A DNA stretch of 64,000 bases from Synechococcus sp. PROS-9-1 (GTDB lineage: Bacteria; Cyanobacteriota; Cyanobacteriia; PCC-6307; Cyanobiaceae), in the NCBI RefSeq assembly GCF_014279775.1, contig NZ_CP047961.1, forward strand, positions 1,922,001 to 1,986,000, given 5' to 3'. Positions 16,983 through 26,632 of this stretch are shown piece by piece. Made by a program: the position numbers and the translations under genes. Numbering within the stretch: the first letter of the stretch is position 1; each line of letters opens with the position of its first letter. The notes below the pieces were generated by a model. That model saw only the letters and a list, made by a program, of their open reading frames with translations, did no database searches and had not been told where the DNA came from.

Positions 16983-17747
16983 GTGGCCATTCCTCTACTG
17001 CAGTACGCACCGATCACCCAAAATTCAAGGGTGGCGGCGCTGCGGGTCGCATCCGACGAGGTGCCACGGGCGTATTCCATGGACATCGCCATGGATGCCG
17101 ACAATCTGAAAACCGTGATTGAAGGTGCCTACAGGCAGATTTATTTCCACGCCTTCCAGTCAGATCGGGACGTGAATCTGGAATCCCAGCTGCGAGACGG
17201 TCAGATCACTGTCCGCGATTTTGTTCGTGGGCTTTGCCTCTCCGACACCTTCCAGAGAAGCTTTTATGGCATGAACAGCAACTACAAGGTGGTCCGCCAT
17301 CTCGTAGAGAAGCTTCTGGGTCGCAAAACAAGCGGGCAATCAGAGGAGATCGCCTGGTCCATCCTGATTGCGACGAAAGGCGTCACCGGGATGGTGGATG
17401 CGCTGCTCGACAGTGAGGAATACCTCGACGCCTTTGGCTACGACTCTGTTCCCTACCAACGCAACAGGGTTCTTCCTGGAAGGGATCTGGGAGATACACC
17501 TTTCAACATCACAAGCCCTCGTTACGACGAGTACTACCGCGGAATCCTTGGGTTCCCTCGGTTTGTCTACACAAACGCTGTCAAAGCGAAGTCCATTCCA
17601 GAGAGAGCAAAAGTCAAGCGTGGCGGTTTCCCAGAGGACTACCTTCCTTGGGTCCGTGGTCTGGCCAACACGAGTGGTGTCGCTCCCAGTGGCACTGCAG
17701 ACATGGATTACCTCTCCAAGGTTCCCTATCGCAGCATCGGTCGCTGA
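16983..17747 (+). CDS. cpcG: phycobilisome rod-core linker polypeptide CpcG
   Basis: 254 residues from a GTG at 16983 (VAIPLLQYAPITQNSRV). The CpcG N-terminus LLQY-P-TQNSRV fixes the start, although the frame is open 24 codons upstream. The pfam00427 linker domain follows (IEGAYRQIYFHAFQSDRDVNLESQL, RDFVRGLCLSDTFQRSFY, NYKVVRHLVEKLLGR, LDSEEYLDAFG). CpcG joins phycocyanin rods to the allophycocyanin core. The strong terminator just downstream suits an abundant structural protein. Confidence 0.95.
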   Translation: MAIPLLQYAPITQNSRVAALRVASDEVPRAYSMDIAMDADNLKTVIEGAYRQIYFHAFQSDRDVNLESQLRDGQITVRDFVRGLCLSDTFQRSFYGMNSNYKVVRHLVEKLLGRKTSGQSEEIAWSILIATKGVTGMVDALLDSEEYLDAFGYDSVPYQRNRVLPGRDLGDTPFNITSPRYDEYYRGILGFPRFVYTNAVKAKSIPERAKVKRGGFPEDYLPWVRGLANTSGVAPSGTADMDYLSKVPYRSIGR

Positions 17748-17774
17748 ACCGCGAGAAAATACGCCAAAAGTCGA

Positions 17775-17799
17775 GGGGGCCAACAGGCCCCCTTTTTTT
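17775..17799 (+). terminator. rho-independent terminator of cpcG
   Basis: Perfect GC-only 7-bp stem (GGGGGCC and GGCCCCC) with a 4-nt loop, followed by seven T residues, 28 bp after the cpcG stop. It also argues against the long upstream extension of the next open frame. Confidence 0.95.
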
Positions 17800-17862
17800 G
17801 TGTGTCCAGCTCGTGGGAGCAGCCAACTGAAGCCTTCAAGCCCCCTGGTCTGGAGTCAGAAG

Positions 17863-19029
17863 ATGCTGACCACAGCAGTGGAAGATGTCAGAAAAATGGA
17901 AGTTGGCTGCAAACTGATCCCGAAGAAACTCGGTTGGTTGTCCGTGACGCAAGCCCTCTCATCTCTAGCCCGCCTGACCCTGCGTCAGCTTCGCCAAATG
18001 GCGAGTGATTTGGGGGTAACCCTCTACAGCCGGAAGAGCAAGGAGGCCCTTGTAAGCGCTATCGCTGAGCGCCAAGATCGTCGCGATGGCGATCTCAAGG
18101 CAATGGAGGCAGAGCTCCATGCGCCCTCCATGGGCGAGGCATCGACCCGCGTGGTCTTCCTGCCGAGAGACCCACAGTGGGCATACGTTTTTTGGGAAAT
18201 ATCCGATAGCGATCGAAGGCAAGCTCAATCAGAAGGAGCATCCTTCCTATGCCTGCGCCTCGCCGATGTGACCGGGCTCGCAAACGGCTCATCCCACCCT
18301 CACACCCTTCAGGAAGTGCCTGTTGATAGCCACAGCACTGAGTGGTATTTGCCTGTTCCTCTTTGCGACCGCGATTACCGGGTTGAACTTGGCTACAAGT
18401 CAGAGAACAAATGGATCTCGCTGGCGTTCTCCTCTGTGGCAAGGGTCCCGGCTCTCCACCCAAGCGATCAAATCCTTGATCAGTTTGTCCCTTTCAGCCT
18501 GGAAGCCACACCCACTGCTGCTCCCATGCAGCCGATGACCAAGCAGGGAGCTGATCCAGAACCAACCGACAGCAAGCTGCACGAACGTCTTTACCAAAGC
18601 GCGACGACCCACTTCCGCAGTCGCCGCGTTGGCTCGGAGATCCTTCATGAAAGCGATTCGATGGGTTCTGACCAGCGTGGACTCAATGATTCAGGAGTTG
18701 GCCTATGGGCCAGCGGGCGTAATGAATCTGGCCTCGGTGGAGTAGCTCCACGTCAGCGCTCGTTCTGGCTCGTTGCCGATGCTGAGCTGATTGTTTACGG
18801 CGCAACAGATCCATCTGCACGCCTCACCATCGGCAAAGAAGATGTACCTCTTTCAAGCGATGGCACCTTCCGCATCCAAGTTCCATTCCGCGATGGTGAG
18901 CAGGTGTACGCCATCGAAGCCACAGCGGCAGACGGAGAACAAAAGCGCAACATCACCCTCAACTTTGAGCGTGTAACTCCGGAAGACAACAGCAATCCCG
19001 CCAGCGAAGCTCGCGCTGAGTGGTTCTGA
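17863..19029 (+). CDS. DUF4912 domain protein with an N-terminal SAP/Rho-N-like helix-extended-helix motif
   Basis: About 388 residues. The ATG at 17863 has a GGAG box 7 nt upstream and lies after the cpcG terminator. The ATG at 17896 and GTG at 17944 are alternatives. The N-terminal LTLRQLRQMASDLGVTLYSR, then KEALVSAI, is a SAP/Rho-N-like nucleic-acid-binding motif. VVFLPRDPQWAYVFWEISDS begins the DUF4912 domain (about residues 95-210). A low-complexity middle follows, then a second beta-rich segment (SFWLVADAELIVYGATDP, LPLSSDGTFRIQVPFRDG). DUF4912 proteins are common in cyanobacteria and have no assigned function. No membrane segment is seen. Confidence 0.82.
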   Translation: MLTTAVEDVRKMEVGCKLIPKKLGWLSVTQALSSLARLTLRQLRQMASDLGVTLYSRKSKEALVSAIAERQDRRDGDLKAMEAELHAPSMGEASTRVVFLPRDPQWAYVFWEISDSDRRQAQSEGASFLCLRLADVTGLANGSSHPHTLQEVPVDSHSTEWYLPVPLCDRDYRVELGYKSENKWISLAFSSVARVPALHPSDQILDQFVPFSLEATPTAAPMQPMTKQGADPEPTDSKLHERLYQSATTHFRSRRVGSEILHESDSMGSDQRGLNDSGVGLWASGRNESGLGGVAPRQRSFWLVADAELIVYGATDPSARLTIGKEDVPLSSDGTFRIQVPFRDGEQVYAIEATAADGEQKRNITLNFERVTPEDNSNPASEARAEWF

Positions 19030-19043
19030 TTCTGAACTCCTCA

Positions 19044-19214
19044 ATGTTGCGTTGGTTTGTTGCGATCACTCCCCTGGCAGGCGCCATAGCCTTCCCAATC
19101 CTGGTGCCGATCACCATGGCAAAAGTGAGTATCGGCGCTGGTGTGGGCGTTGCTCTTGTTCTGAGTACTCTTTGGTTTGTCGCCATGTTGCGGACCTCTG
19201 AGATGCCGCACTGA
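19044..19214 (+). CDS. small membrane protein, 56 aa
   Basis: Starting at the ATG at 19044: MLRWFVAITPLAGAIAFPIL, then VPITMAKVSIGAGVGVALVLS and TLWFVAMLRTSEMPH. Two membrane helices separated by a short loop are predicted. The start lies 14 bp after the DUF4912 stop, so it is likely co-transcribed. I do not recognise a named family. Confidence 0.7.
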   Translation: MLRWFVAITPLAGAIAFPILVPITMAKVSIGAGVGVALVLSTLWFVAMLRTSEMPH

Positions 19215-19230
19215 GGGTGGAATCCTCAGG

Positions 19231-20676
19231 GTGAGGAGCGCTTATTTCCCTGTGAATCGAACACAACCAAGGCTTCCTTTGCGGGGCTGGATTGTGACCG
19301 CGCTGGTTGGCCTATTCGCGAGCAGTTGCAGCCAAGCAGGAGTTGTGCTCGGTCAGATGCCAGTTGATCTGGCCGAGCCAAAGGGAATCGAAGTGGGTTT
19401 CAACCACCGCACAGCCAGTCGCTATCGCAGTCCTCTAAGTGGCGCATGGAGGAATGGAGACAATCTCGAACAGATGCTGATCAATGCGATCCAGTCTGCC
19501 GAGACAGAGATCTTGGTCGCGGTGCAAGAACTTTCTCTGCCTCGCATCGCCGAGAGTCTTGTTGCCGCCTCACGCCAAGGCGTGAACGTGAAAGTGATTT
19601 TAGAAAACAACTACAGCACTCCCTGGAGCAAGCAGCATGAGCTCGATCTCAGCAGTCATGGACGCCAGCGACTCCAGCGCCTGAGCGCTCTAGCCGATCA
19701 AGATCAAAACGGTGTTGTGAGTCCAGAAGAAGCAAGGAATCACGATGCGCTACTCATCCTTCAGCAAGGACAGATTGCTTGGATTGATGACACAGAAGAC
19801 GGCAGCAAGGGCAGCGGCCTGATGCATCACAAGTTTGTTGTCATCGATGGTGAACGCGTGATCACTGGCAGCGCCAACTTCACCAATTCCGGCATGCATG
19901 GTGATGCTGGAGCCACACAAACTCGCGGCAATGTGAATCATCTGATCAGCATTCAAAGTCCAACTCTGGCCACTGTTTTCAAAGAAGAGTTTGCTCAGAT
20001 GTGGGGAGATGGACCTGGCGGCTCCAACAACAGTCGCTTTGGACGCAATAAAACTGCCCAGCGTCTGCGGACCGTCAAGGTGGGCTCCATGAATGTCAGC
20101 GTGATGTTTCCGCCCCATGCAAAAACATATTCAAGCCATGGAATTGATGTGATTGAGGATCAGCTAGGAGGGGCAAAAAAGACCATTGACCTCGCCTTAT
20201 TTGTCTTCTCTGCACAGCAACTCACCAACAAACTTGCAGAGCGGATATCCGCTGGAGTGAAGCTGAGGCTGCTTGCCGATCCTGGATTTGCCAGCCGGTC
20301 CTTTTCAGAAGTGCTTGATCTTCTCGGCGTTGCCCTGCCCGATCGCTTCTGCAAATTAGAGGCTGGCAATCAACCCTTACCCAAACCACTCAAGGGCATC
20401 GGCACCCCACGCCTCGCCCGCGGCGACAAACTGCATCACAAGTTCGCCGTAATCGACAACAAAACAGTGATCACAGGATCATTCAACTGGTCACCCTCAG
20501 CCGCTCACACCAACGACGAAACCCTGATGGTCATTGAGTCACCACAACTAGCAGCACACTTCACTCGTGAGATGGATCGAATGTGGCGCGGTGCTGAGCT
20601 AGGGATCACCGCTCGAATGCGCCGAAAGCTCAAAAGGCAGACAAGAAAATGCGGGAGCGGCACTGAGCGGAAGTAA
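19231..20676 (+). CDS. phospholipase D-like (two HKD motifs) lipoprotein with an EF-hand loop
   Basis: About 481 residues from GTG 19231 (GTG 19252 also possible). The N-terminus has a hydrophobic stretch ending GLFASSCSQAG, a plausible lipobox. The HKD motifs HHKFVVIDGERVITGSANF and HHKFAVIDNKTVITGSFNW mark the two half-sites of the PLD superfamily (phospholipases, nucleases, transferases). Between the start of lobe 1 and its HKD lies DQDQNGVVSPEE (19696-19731), a textbook 12-residue EF-hand loop with ligands at positions 1, 3, 5, 9 and 12. It is probably an envelope protein. The substrate (lipid or DNA) cannot be decided from sequence. Confidence 0.85.
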   Translation: MRSAYFPVNRTQPRLPLRGWIVTALVGLFASSCSQAGVVLGQMPVDLAEPKGIEVGFNHRTASRYRSPLSGAWRNGDNLEQMLINAIQSAETEILVAVQELSLPRIAESLVAASRQGVNVKVILENNYSTPWSKQHELDLSSHGRQRLQRLSALADQDQNGVVSPEEARNHDALLILQQGQIAWIDDTEDGSKGSGLMHHKFVVIDGERVITGSANFTNSGMHGDAGATQTRGNVNHLISIQSPTLATVFKEEFAQMWGDGPGGSNNSRFGRNKTAQRLRTVKVGSMNVSVMFPPHAKTYSSHGIDVIEDQLGGAKKTIDLALFVFSAQQLTNKLAERISAGVKLRLLADPGFASRSFSEVLDLLGVALPDRFCKLEAGNQPLPKPLKGIGTPRLARGDKLHHKFAVIDNKTVITGSFNWSPSAAHTNDETLMVIESPQLAAHFTREMDRMWRGAELGITARMRRKLKRQTRKCGSGTERK

Positions 20677-20754
20677 ACGAACAAGACAAATGATGCACAA
20701 AAGTCGACGTGCCAACGTGCGCCCACTGACTAATTCTGGGGCCAGAATGGCTAC

Positions 20755-21165
20755 ATGACGTCCCTTCTGCCCGTGCGACTTTCGCCACTCCTTCTTGGGT
20801 TAGCGATCCTGGCGCCTTGTGCTGTCCGCGCACAATTGAAATACGTTCCCTTTCCCACCAAGAGTGAATTGAGGTCCCTGCAGCTGCTGGCCTACACCTG
20901 CTCACGGGAAAACACGGCGGACATTTGTACGCGCACGCGTGAGATTGCCAATCCACTCATGGATCATCCTCGCCTCCCAACAGCCTGCAAGGACGCAGTT
21001 TGGGAGCTACTGCAAGAGGCAAAACCAGTCACCACCAACAGCTATCAACGCCGCGACAGCATTGATAGCCCCGCACGCCGGCTCACCGTGGTCTGTGCTG
21101 ATCCGGCAAAGCCCAGCAAACCCAATAATTCGCCTTCAGCAGGATCTCCACCGGGTCAAACCTGA
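20755..21165 (+). CDS. secreted hypothetical protein, 136 aa
   Basis: The signal peptide MTSLLPVRLSPLLLGLAILA, with cleavage near CAVRAQ, is clear. The mature part has four cysteines (TCSRENTADICTRT, TACKDAVW, VVCADPAK), consistent with two periplasmic disulfides. The tail is Pro/Ser-rich (KPSKPNNSPSAGSPPGQT). I do not recognise the family. It stands alone between the PLD-like gene and pgm, reading the same way. Confidence 0.72.
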   Translation: MTSLLPVRLSPLLLGLAILAPCAVRAQLKYVPFPTKSELRSLQLLAYTCSRENTADICTRTREIANPLMDHPRLPTACKDAVWELLQEAKPVTTNSYQRRDSIDSPARRLTVVCADPAKPSKPNNSPSAGSPPGQT

Positions 21166-21201
21166 AGCTCATCAACAGCTGTGATAACTGGCCTGATCTA
21201 G

Positions 21202-22914
<1,713 letters not shown>

Positions 22915-22921
22915 TTGGGTT

Positions 22922-22956
22922 CAGGCGTGGGTTATTTCTGTTGCGACCCACGCCTG
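22922..22956. terminator. inverted repeat between convergent pgm and RND operon
   Basis: Perfect 10-bp inverted repeat (CAGGCGTGGG and CCCACGCCTG) with a 15-nt loop, just past the pgm stop and overlapping the last codons of the small membrane gene on the other strand. Neither side has a T-run, so it may stop or stabilise both convergent messages rather than act as a classic intrinsic terminator. Confidence 0.5.
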
Positions 22957-23213
22957 CCTCGATGGGCATTGGGATGGCGATACACAGGATCAACAGCTTC
23001 TTCCTGGAGTTGACGGGTGGTTTCAATCGCAAAACCAGCGAGTCCAGAGGATGTAATCACCATTAAGTAGAACAAGCGCATCCTGCGGAGATCAATCTCA
23101 GCTGGGGTGTTCTCAATTAAAACCTTCAAGAAATAGGCAATTGCACTGCCGATTGCGAGTCCAACGGCAATTGCTACCAACACTCTTGAGCCACTGAATG
23201 TCTTTTTTGTCAT
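22932..23213 (-). CDS. small two-helix membrane protein coupled to the RND pump gene
   Basis: 93 residues. TM1 is VLVAIAVGLAIGSAIAYFL, TM2 is LFYLMVITSSGLAGFAIE, and a basic C-terminal tail ends HRGRRGSQQK. Its ATG overlaps the pump's stop codon by four bases (ATGA), which indicates translational coupling. Small membrane partners of RND pumps exist (AcrZ of E. coli has one helix), but no similarity to AcrZ is visible here. The function is inferred only from position. Confidence 0.7.
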   Translation of the reverse strand: MTKKTFSGSRVLVAIAVGLAIGSAIAYFLKVLIENTPAEIDLRRMRLFYLMVITSSGLAGFAIETTRQLQEEAVDPVYRHPNAHRGRRGSQQK

Positions 23214-26200
23214 GAGCTCAGCAGAGGATCAGAAGACGGCTTGGCATCGGCCTGGCCTAGAAGCGTCTTCATCACCACGTAAAACACAGGAACCACAAGC
23301 GTGGAGAGGAACGTGGCAACCAAGAGGCCACCAAACACAACCAAACCAAGAGAAGACTGACTTTGAGCACCAGCTCCACTCGCCAGCATCAAGGGCAAAA
23401 ATCCTGTTAAAGACGAAATCGCTGTCATCAGAATCGGCCGTAAGCGAGATTGGGCAGAAAATCGAGCAGCTTCAAGGGCTGAAATGCCCTCGCCCATTTT
23501 TTGGTTGGCAAGATCCACAATCAAAATCGCGTTACCACCGGCCAAGCCGATAAGCATCACAAGACCCACCTGGGCATAAATATTGAGAACCTGACCGGCA
23601 GCACCAAGAAAGACCAAGGCGCCAAGCAAAGCAGTTGGGACCGTCAGCAAAATGATGATGGGATCTGAGTAGCTTTCATATTGCGCTGAAAGCACCAAGA
23701 ACACCGCCAAAATGCCAAGAGCAAAAATCACAACGGCCAAGGATCCGGCCTTCACTTCTTCTCTTGAAATACCAGTCCAATCAAAGCCCAAGCCTTGCAA
23801 GTTGGCATCTTTAAAGATCGTCTTCATCGCTGTAATCGCCTGACCTGAGCTTTTACCAACAGCAGGTGTTCCATCAATCTTGATTGAACGATAGAGATTG
23901 AAGTGAGGAATCACGCTGGGGCCATTGGTGGACTTCACCGTGAAAAACTCAGACAAGGGGATCTGTTCCCCTTTCATGCTGTTCACATAAACCGCTGAAA
24001 GCTGCTCAGGAGTAGCCCGGTTGACATCATCAGCCTGCACATAGACACGTCGAACCTTGCCCTCCTGGAACGTGTCATTCACATAGGCCCCACCAAAATT
24101 AACGCTAAAGGATTGCATCGCGGCGCCAAAATCAACTCCTAAAGAGGCCATCTTTTCGCGATTCACCTTGATCTCAATCTGAGGTGACTCTGGTGAGAAC
24201 AAGGTATAGACACGGTTCAGCAATGGATTGGCGTTGGCCGCCTGCATGATCTGACCAGCAGAACCAAAGAATTGGTTCAATCCATAGGCTCCACTGCTTT
24301 GATCCAACAACTGGAATTCAAAGCCACCACCAGCGCCATAACCAGGAATCGAGGGAGGCTCCACCACAAACACTCGAGCACCATCAATCGACATCAACAG
24401 TTTTTTGTTCAAGCGTTCAACAATCGCCGCTACAGAGTGATCGCTTCCTTTGCGCTCATCCCAATGCTTGGTTCCAAAGAAGAACAATCCTTTGTTTGGA
24501 GCATTTCCGTCCAAACTGGCTCCACTAAACAAGGCAGCAGCGGAAATATCATCCTCAGATCGCAACACCTCAGCCACCTTGCGGTTAATCGCAAGGGTCG
24601 TCTCGTTCGAAACACCATCAGGAGCCTGCACGAAACCAATGGCATAACCCTGGTCTTCGATCGGAACAAATCCACCGGGGATGCGTGTGAACGCAAAACC
24701 AGTGAGCAGGATTCCAGCAGCAAGGGCCGCCATCACGATCGGGCGAGCTTTAAGCACCTGATCAAGAACTTTCGAATAGCGCTTTTCAAAGCCTGAATAA
24801 AAACGATTGAAGTGAATGAAGATCTGAGGAACAAACCAGCCCACAACAAGACCGATTCCCGTGAACAAGATCACAGGGATGAGATTGGTCACACCAACAA
24901 GAATCAAACCCACAACGGCTCCACCCACAGCTCCTGGCATCCGCAAAGGAATCGATGTGAGCTTCATCGCAACAAAGCCAACCAAGGCGCCAACAACAAC
25001 TGGAATCAGAACCAATGCGGCGCCATCGCCCGCACTGAGAAGGCCGTAGGCAAAACCAAGAAAAACACCCGCTGTGGCGTATTGCTGTTTGCTCAGCTGC
25101 TGTGTGTCCTTCGACAGCAAGAGGGCCGCCAGCATTGGCGAGAACGTGAGTGCGTTGAAGGTTGAGATCCCGATCGAGAACAGGATGGTGGCAGCAAACT
25201 GCTTATAAATCGTTCCTGTTGCTCCGGGGAAAAACAACACCGGAAGAAAAACGGCCATCTTCACCAGCGACGTCGCAATCACAGCGCTGAAGAGTTCGTC
25301 CATGGTGGCGATGGCCGCCTGAACCGATGTCATTCCTTCTGCTTTTTTGGCCGACGTGTCTTCGACCACCGTGATCGCATCATCAACAACCAAACCTGTT
25401 GCCAGAACAAGGCCAAACAAGGTGAGCTGATTAAGGGAGAAGCCGAAGGCGAGCACGAGAGCGAACGTACCGATCAAGGCCACAGGAATGGCGATGGCAG
25501 GAACAAGCGTTGCTTTCCAGTTCTGAAGGAATAAGAACAGGATCAAGACCACCAGAATCACTGCGTCCCGCAGAGAATTGGTCACGCCCTTGATTGATTG
25601 GTTGATGAAATCAGTCGTGTCGTAAATCACCTGGGTATCAAGACCAACAGGAAGCGTCTGCTCAAATTTCTCGATCACCTCCTTCACGCCGTTAGACACT
25701 TGAATGGCGTTACTACCTGACAGCTGATAAACAGCAACACCAACAGAAGGTGTGCCCTTGAGATCCATTGCGTCGACCCCATAGGCCTCTCCACCCAGAC
25801 TCACGCGACCAACGTTTTTTAGCTTGATCAAACCACCCGAATCGGTCGTTTTTAAAATAATATTTTCAAACTCAGATTCCGTGGTTAAACGACCTTGCAA
25901 TTGCACAGTAAATGTATATTGCTGACCTTCAGGAGCAGGAGCACCTCCGATCTTGCCCGCAGGGACTAGGCGGTTTTGACTCTGAAGTTGCTGAACAACA
26001 TCAGTTGAGGTAAGACCATTTGCCGCGAGCTTTTCCGGATCGAGCCATAACCTGAAAGCAACCTTACGGTTGCCAAAATAGGTAACTTCTCCAACTCCAG
26101 GGACGCGCTTAATATTATCAGTTAGATTTTTATCTAAATAGCCACTAATCGTTTCAACGCTGTATTCAGTTTTAGAAGGATCACTGTTAACAATATTATA

Positions 26201-26623
26201 AACAAGCAGGGTAGAGTTTGAGGCTTTATTAACTGTGACGCCCGCCTTGCGAACCTCCTCAGGAAGCTGAGGTTCGGCCAAAGAGACCCTATTTTGAACA
26301 TTAACCTGGTTAATATTACCGTCAGTTCCACTGTCAAAGGAGACAGAAATAGAACTCACACCATCAGACGAGCTGTTGGAGGTAATGAAATCCATATTCT
26401 CCACACCATTAATCTGCTGTTCAAGAACAGTGGTCACACCCTGCTCAACCGAAACAGCATCAGCTCCTACATACGTGGCCTGTACTTTGACCGTTGGAGG
26501 GGCAATGTCGGGAAGATTCTCAATCGGGAGGATTGGAATTGCAATCAATCCCACGATCACAATCAAAAGGCTGCAAACGGTACTAAGAACCGGTCGCGTG
26601 ATGAAATTATTCGATGCTGACAT
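23210..26623 (-). CDS. RND-family (HAE1/AcrB-like) efflux transporter, atypical
   Basis: 1137 residues, about 90 more than AcrB. TM1 is near residues 11-30, the porter domain follows, and TM4 has the proton-relay pair LVVDDAITVVED (Asp414/415). TM11 keeps RLRPILMT. Two oddities are visible. Residues about 504-603, after TM6, form an extra, largely hydrophobic stretch that looks like several added membrane helices. The TM10 motif reads GLAGGNAILIVD, so the essential Lys of AcrB (K940, motif AKN) is Gly1030. It is co-transcribed after the adaptor gene, 9 bp apart. It probably exports drugs or metabolites through a TolC-type channel. Confidence 0.92.
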   Translation of the reverse strand: MSASNNFITRPVLSTVCSLLIVIVGLIAIPILPIENLPDIAPPTVKVQATYVGADAVSVEQGVTTVLEQQINGVENMDFITSNSSSDGVSSISVSFDSGTDGNINQVNVQNRVSLAEPQLPEEVRKAGVTVNKASNSTLLVYNIVNSDPSKTEYSVETISGYLDKNLTDNIKRVPGVGEVTYFGNRKVAFRLWLDPEKLAANGLTSTDVVQQLQSQNRLVPAGKIGGAPAPEGQQYTFTVQLQGRLTTESEFENIILKTTDSGGLIKLKNVGRVSLGGEAYGVDAMDLKGTPSVGVAVYQLSGSNAIQVSNGVKEVIEKFEQTLPVGLDTQVIYDTTDFINQSIKGVTNSLRDAVILVVLILFLFLQNWKATLVPAIAIPVALIGTFALVLAFGFSLNQLTLFGLVLATGLVVDDAITVVEDTSAKKAEGMTSVQAAIATMDELFSAVIATSLVKMAVFLPVLFFPGATGTIYKQFAATILFSIGISTFNALTFSPMLAALLLSKDTQQLSKQQYATAGVFLGFAYGLLSAGDGAALVLIPVVVGALVGFVAMKLTSIPLRMPGAVGGAVVGLILVGVTNLIPVILFTGIGLVVGWFVPQIFIHFNRFYSGFEKRYSKVLDQVLKARPIVMAALAAGILLTGFAFTRIPGGFVPIEDQGYAIGFVQAPDGVSNETTLAINRKVAEVLRSEDDISAAALFSGASLDGNAPNKGLFFFGTKHWDERKGSDHSVAAIVERLNKKLLMSIDGARVFVVEPPSIPGYGAGGGFEFQLLDQSSGAYGLNQFFGSAGQIMQAANANPLLNRVYTLFSPESPQIEIKVNREKMASLGVDFGAAMQSFSVNFGGAYVNDTFQEGKVRRVYVQADDVNRATPEQLSAVYVNSMKGEQIPLSEFFTVKSTNGPSVIPHFNLYRSIKIDGTPAVGKSSGQAITAMKTIFKDANLQGLGFDWTGISREEVKAGSLAVVIFALGILAVFLVLSAQYESYSDPIIILLTVPTALLGALVFLGAAGQVLNIYAQVGLVMLIGLAGGNAILIVDLANQKMGEGISALEAARFSAQSRLRPILMTAISSLTGFLPLMLASGAGAQSQSSLGLVVFGGLLVATFLSTLVVPVFYVVMKTLLGQADAKPSSDPLLSS

Positions 26624-26632
26624 GAATCAACC

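Noticed and set aside
17368-17862. A 165-codon N-terminal extension of the DUF4912 protein.
   Set aside because: It overlaps cpcG out of frame and crosses the cpcG terminator, so translation must start downstream.
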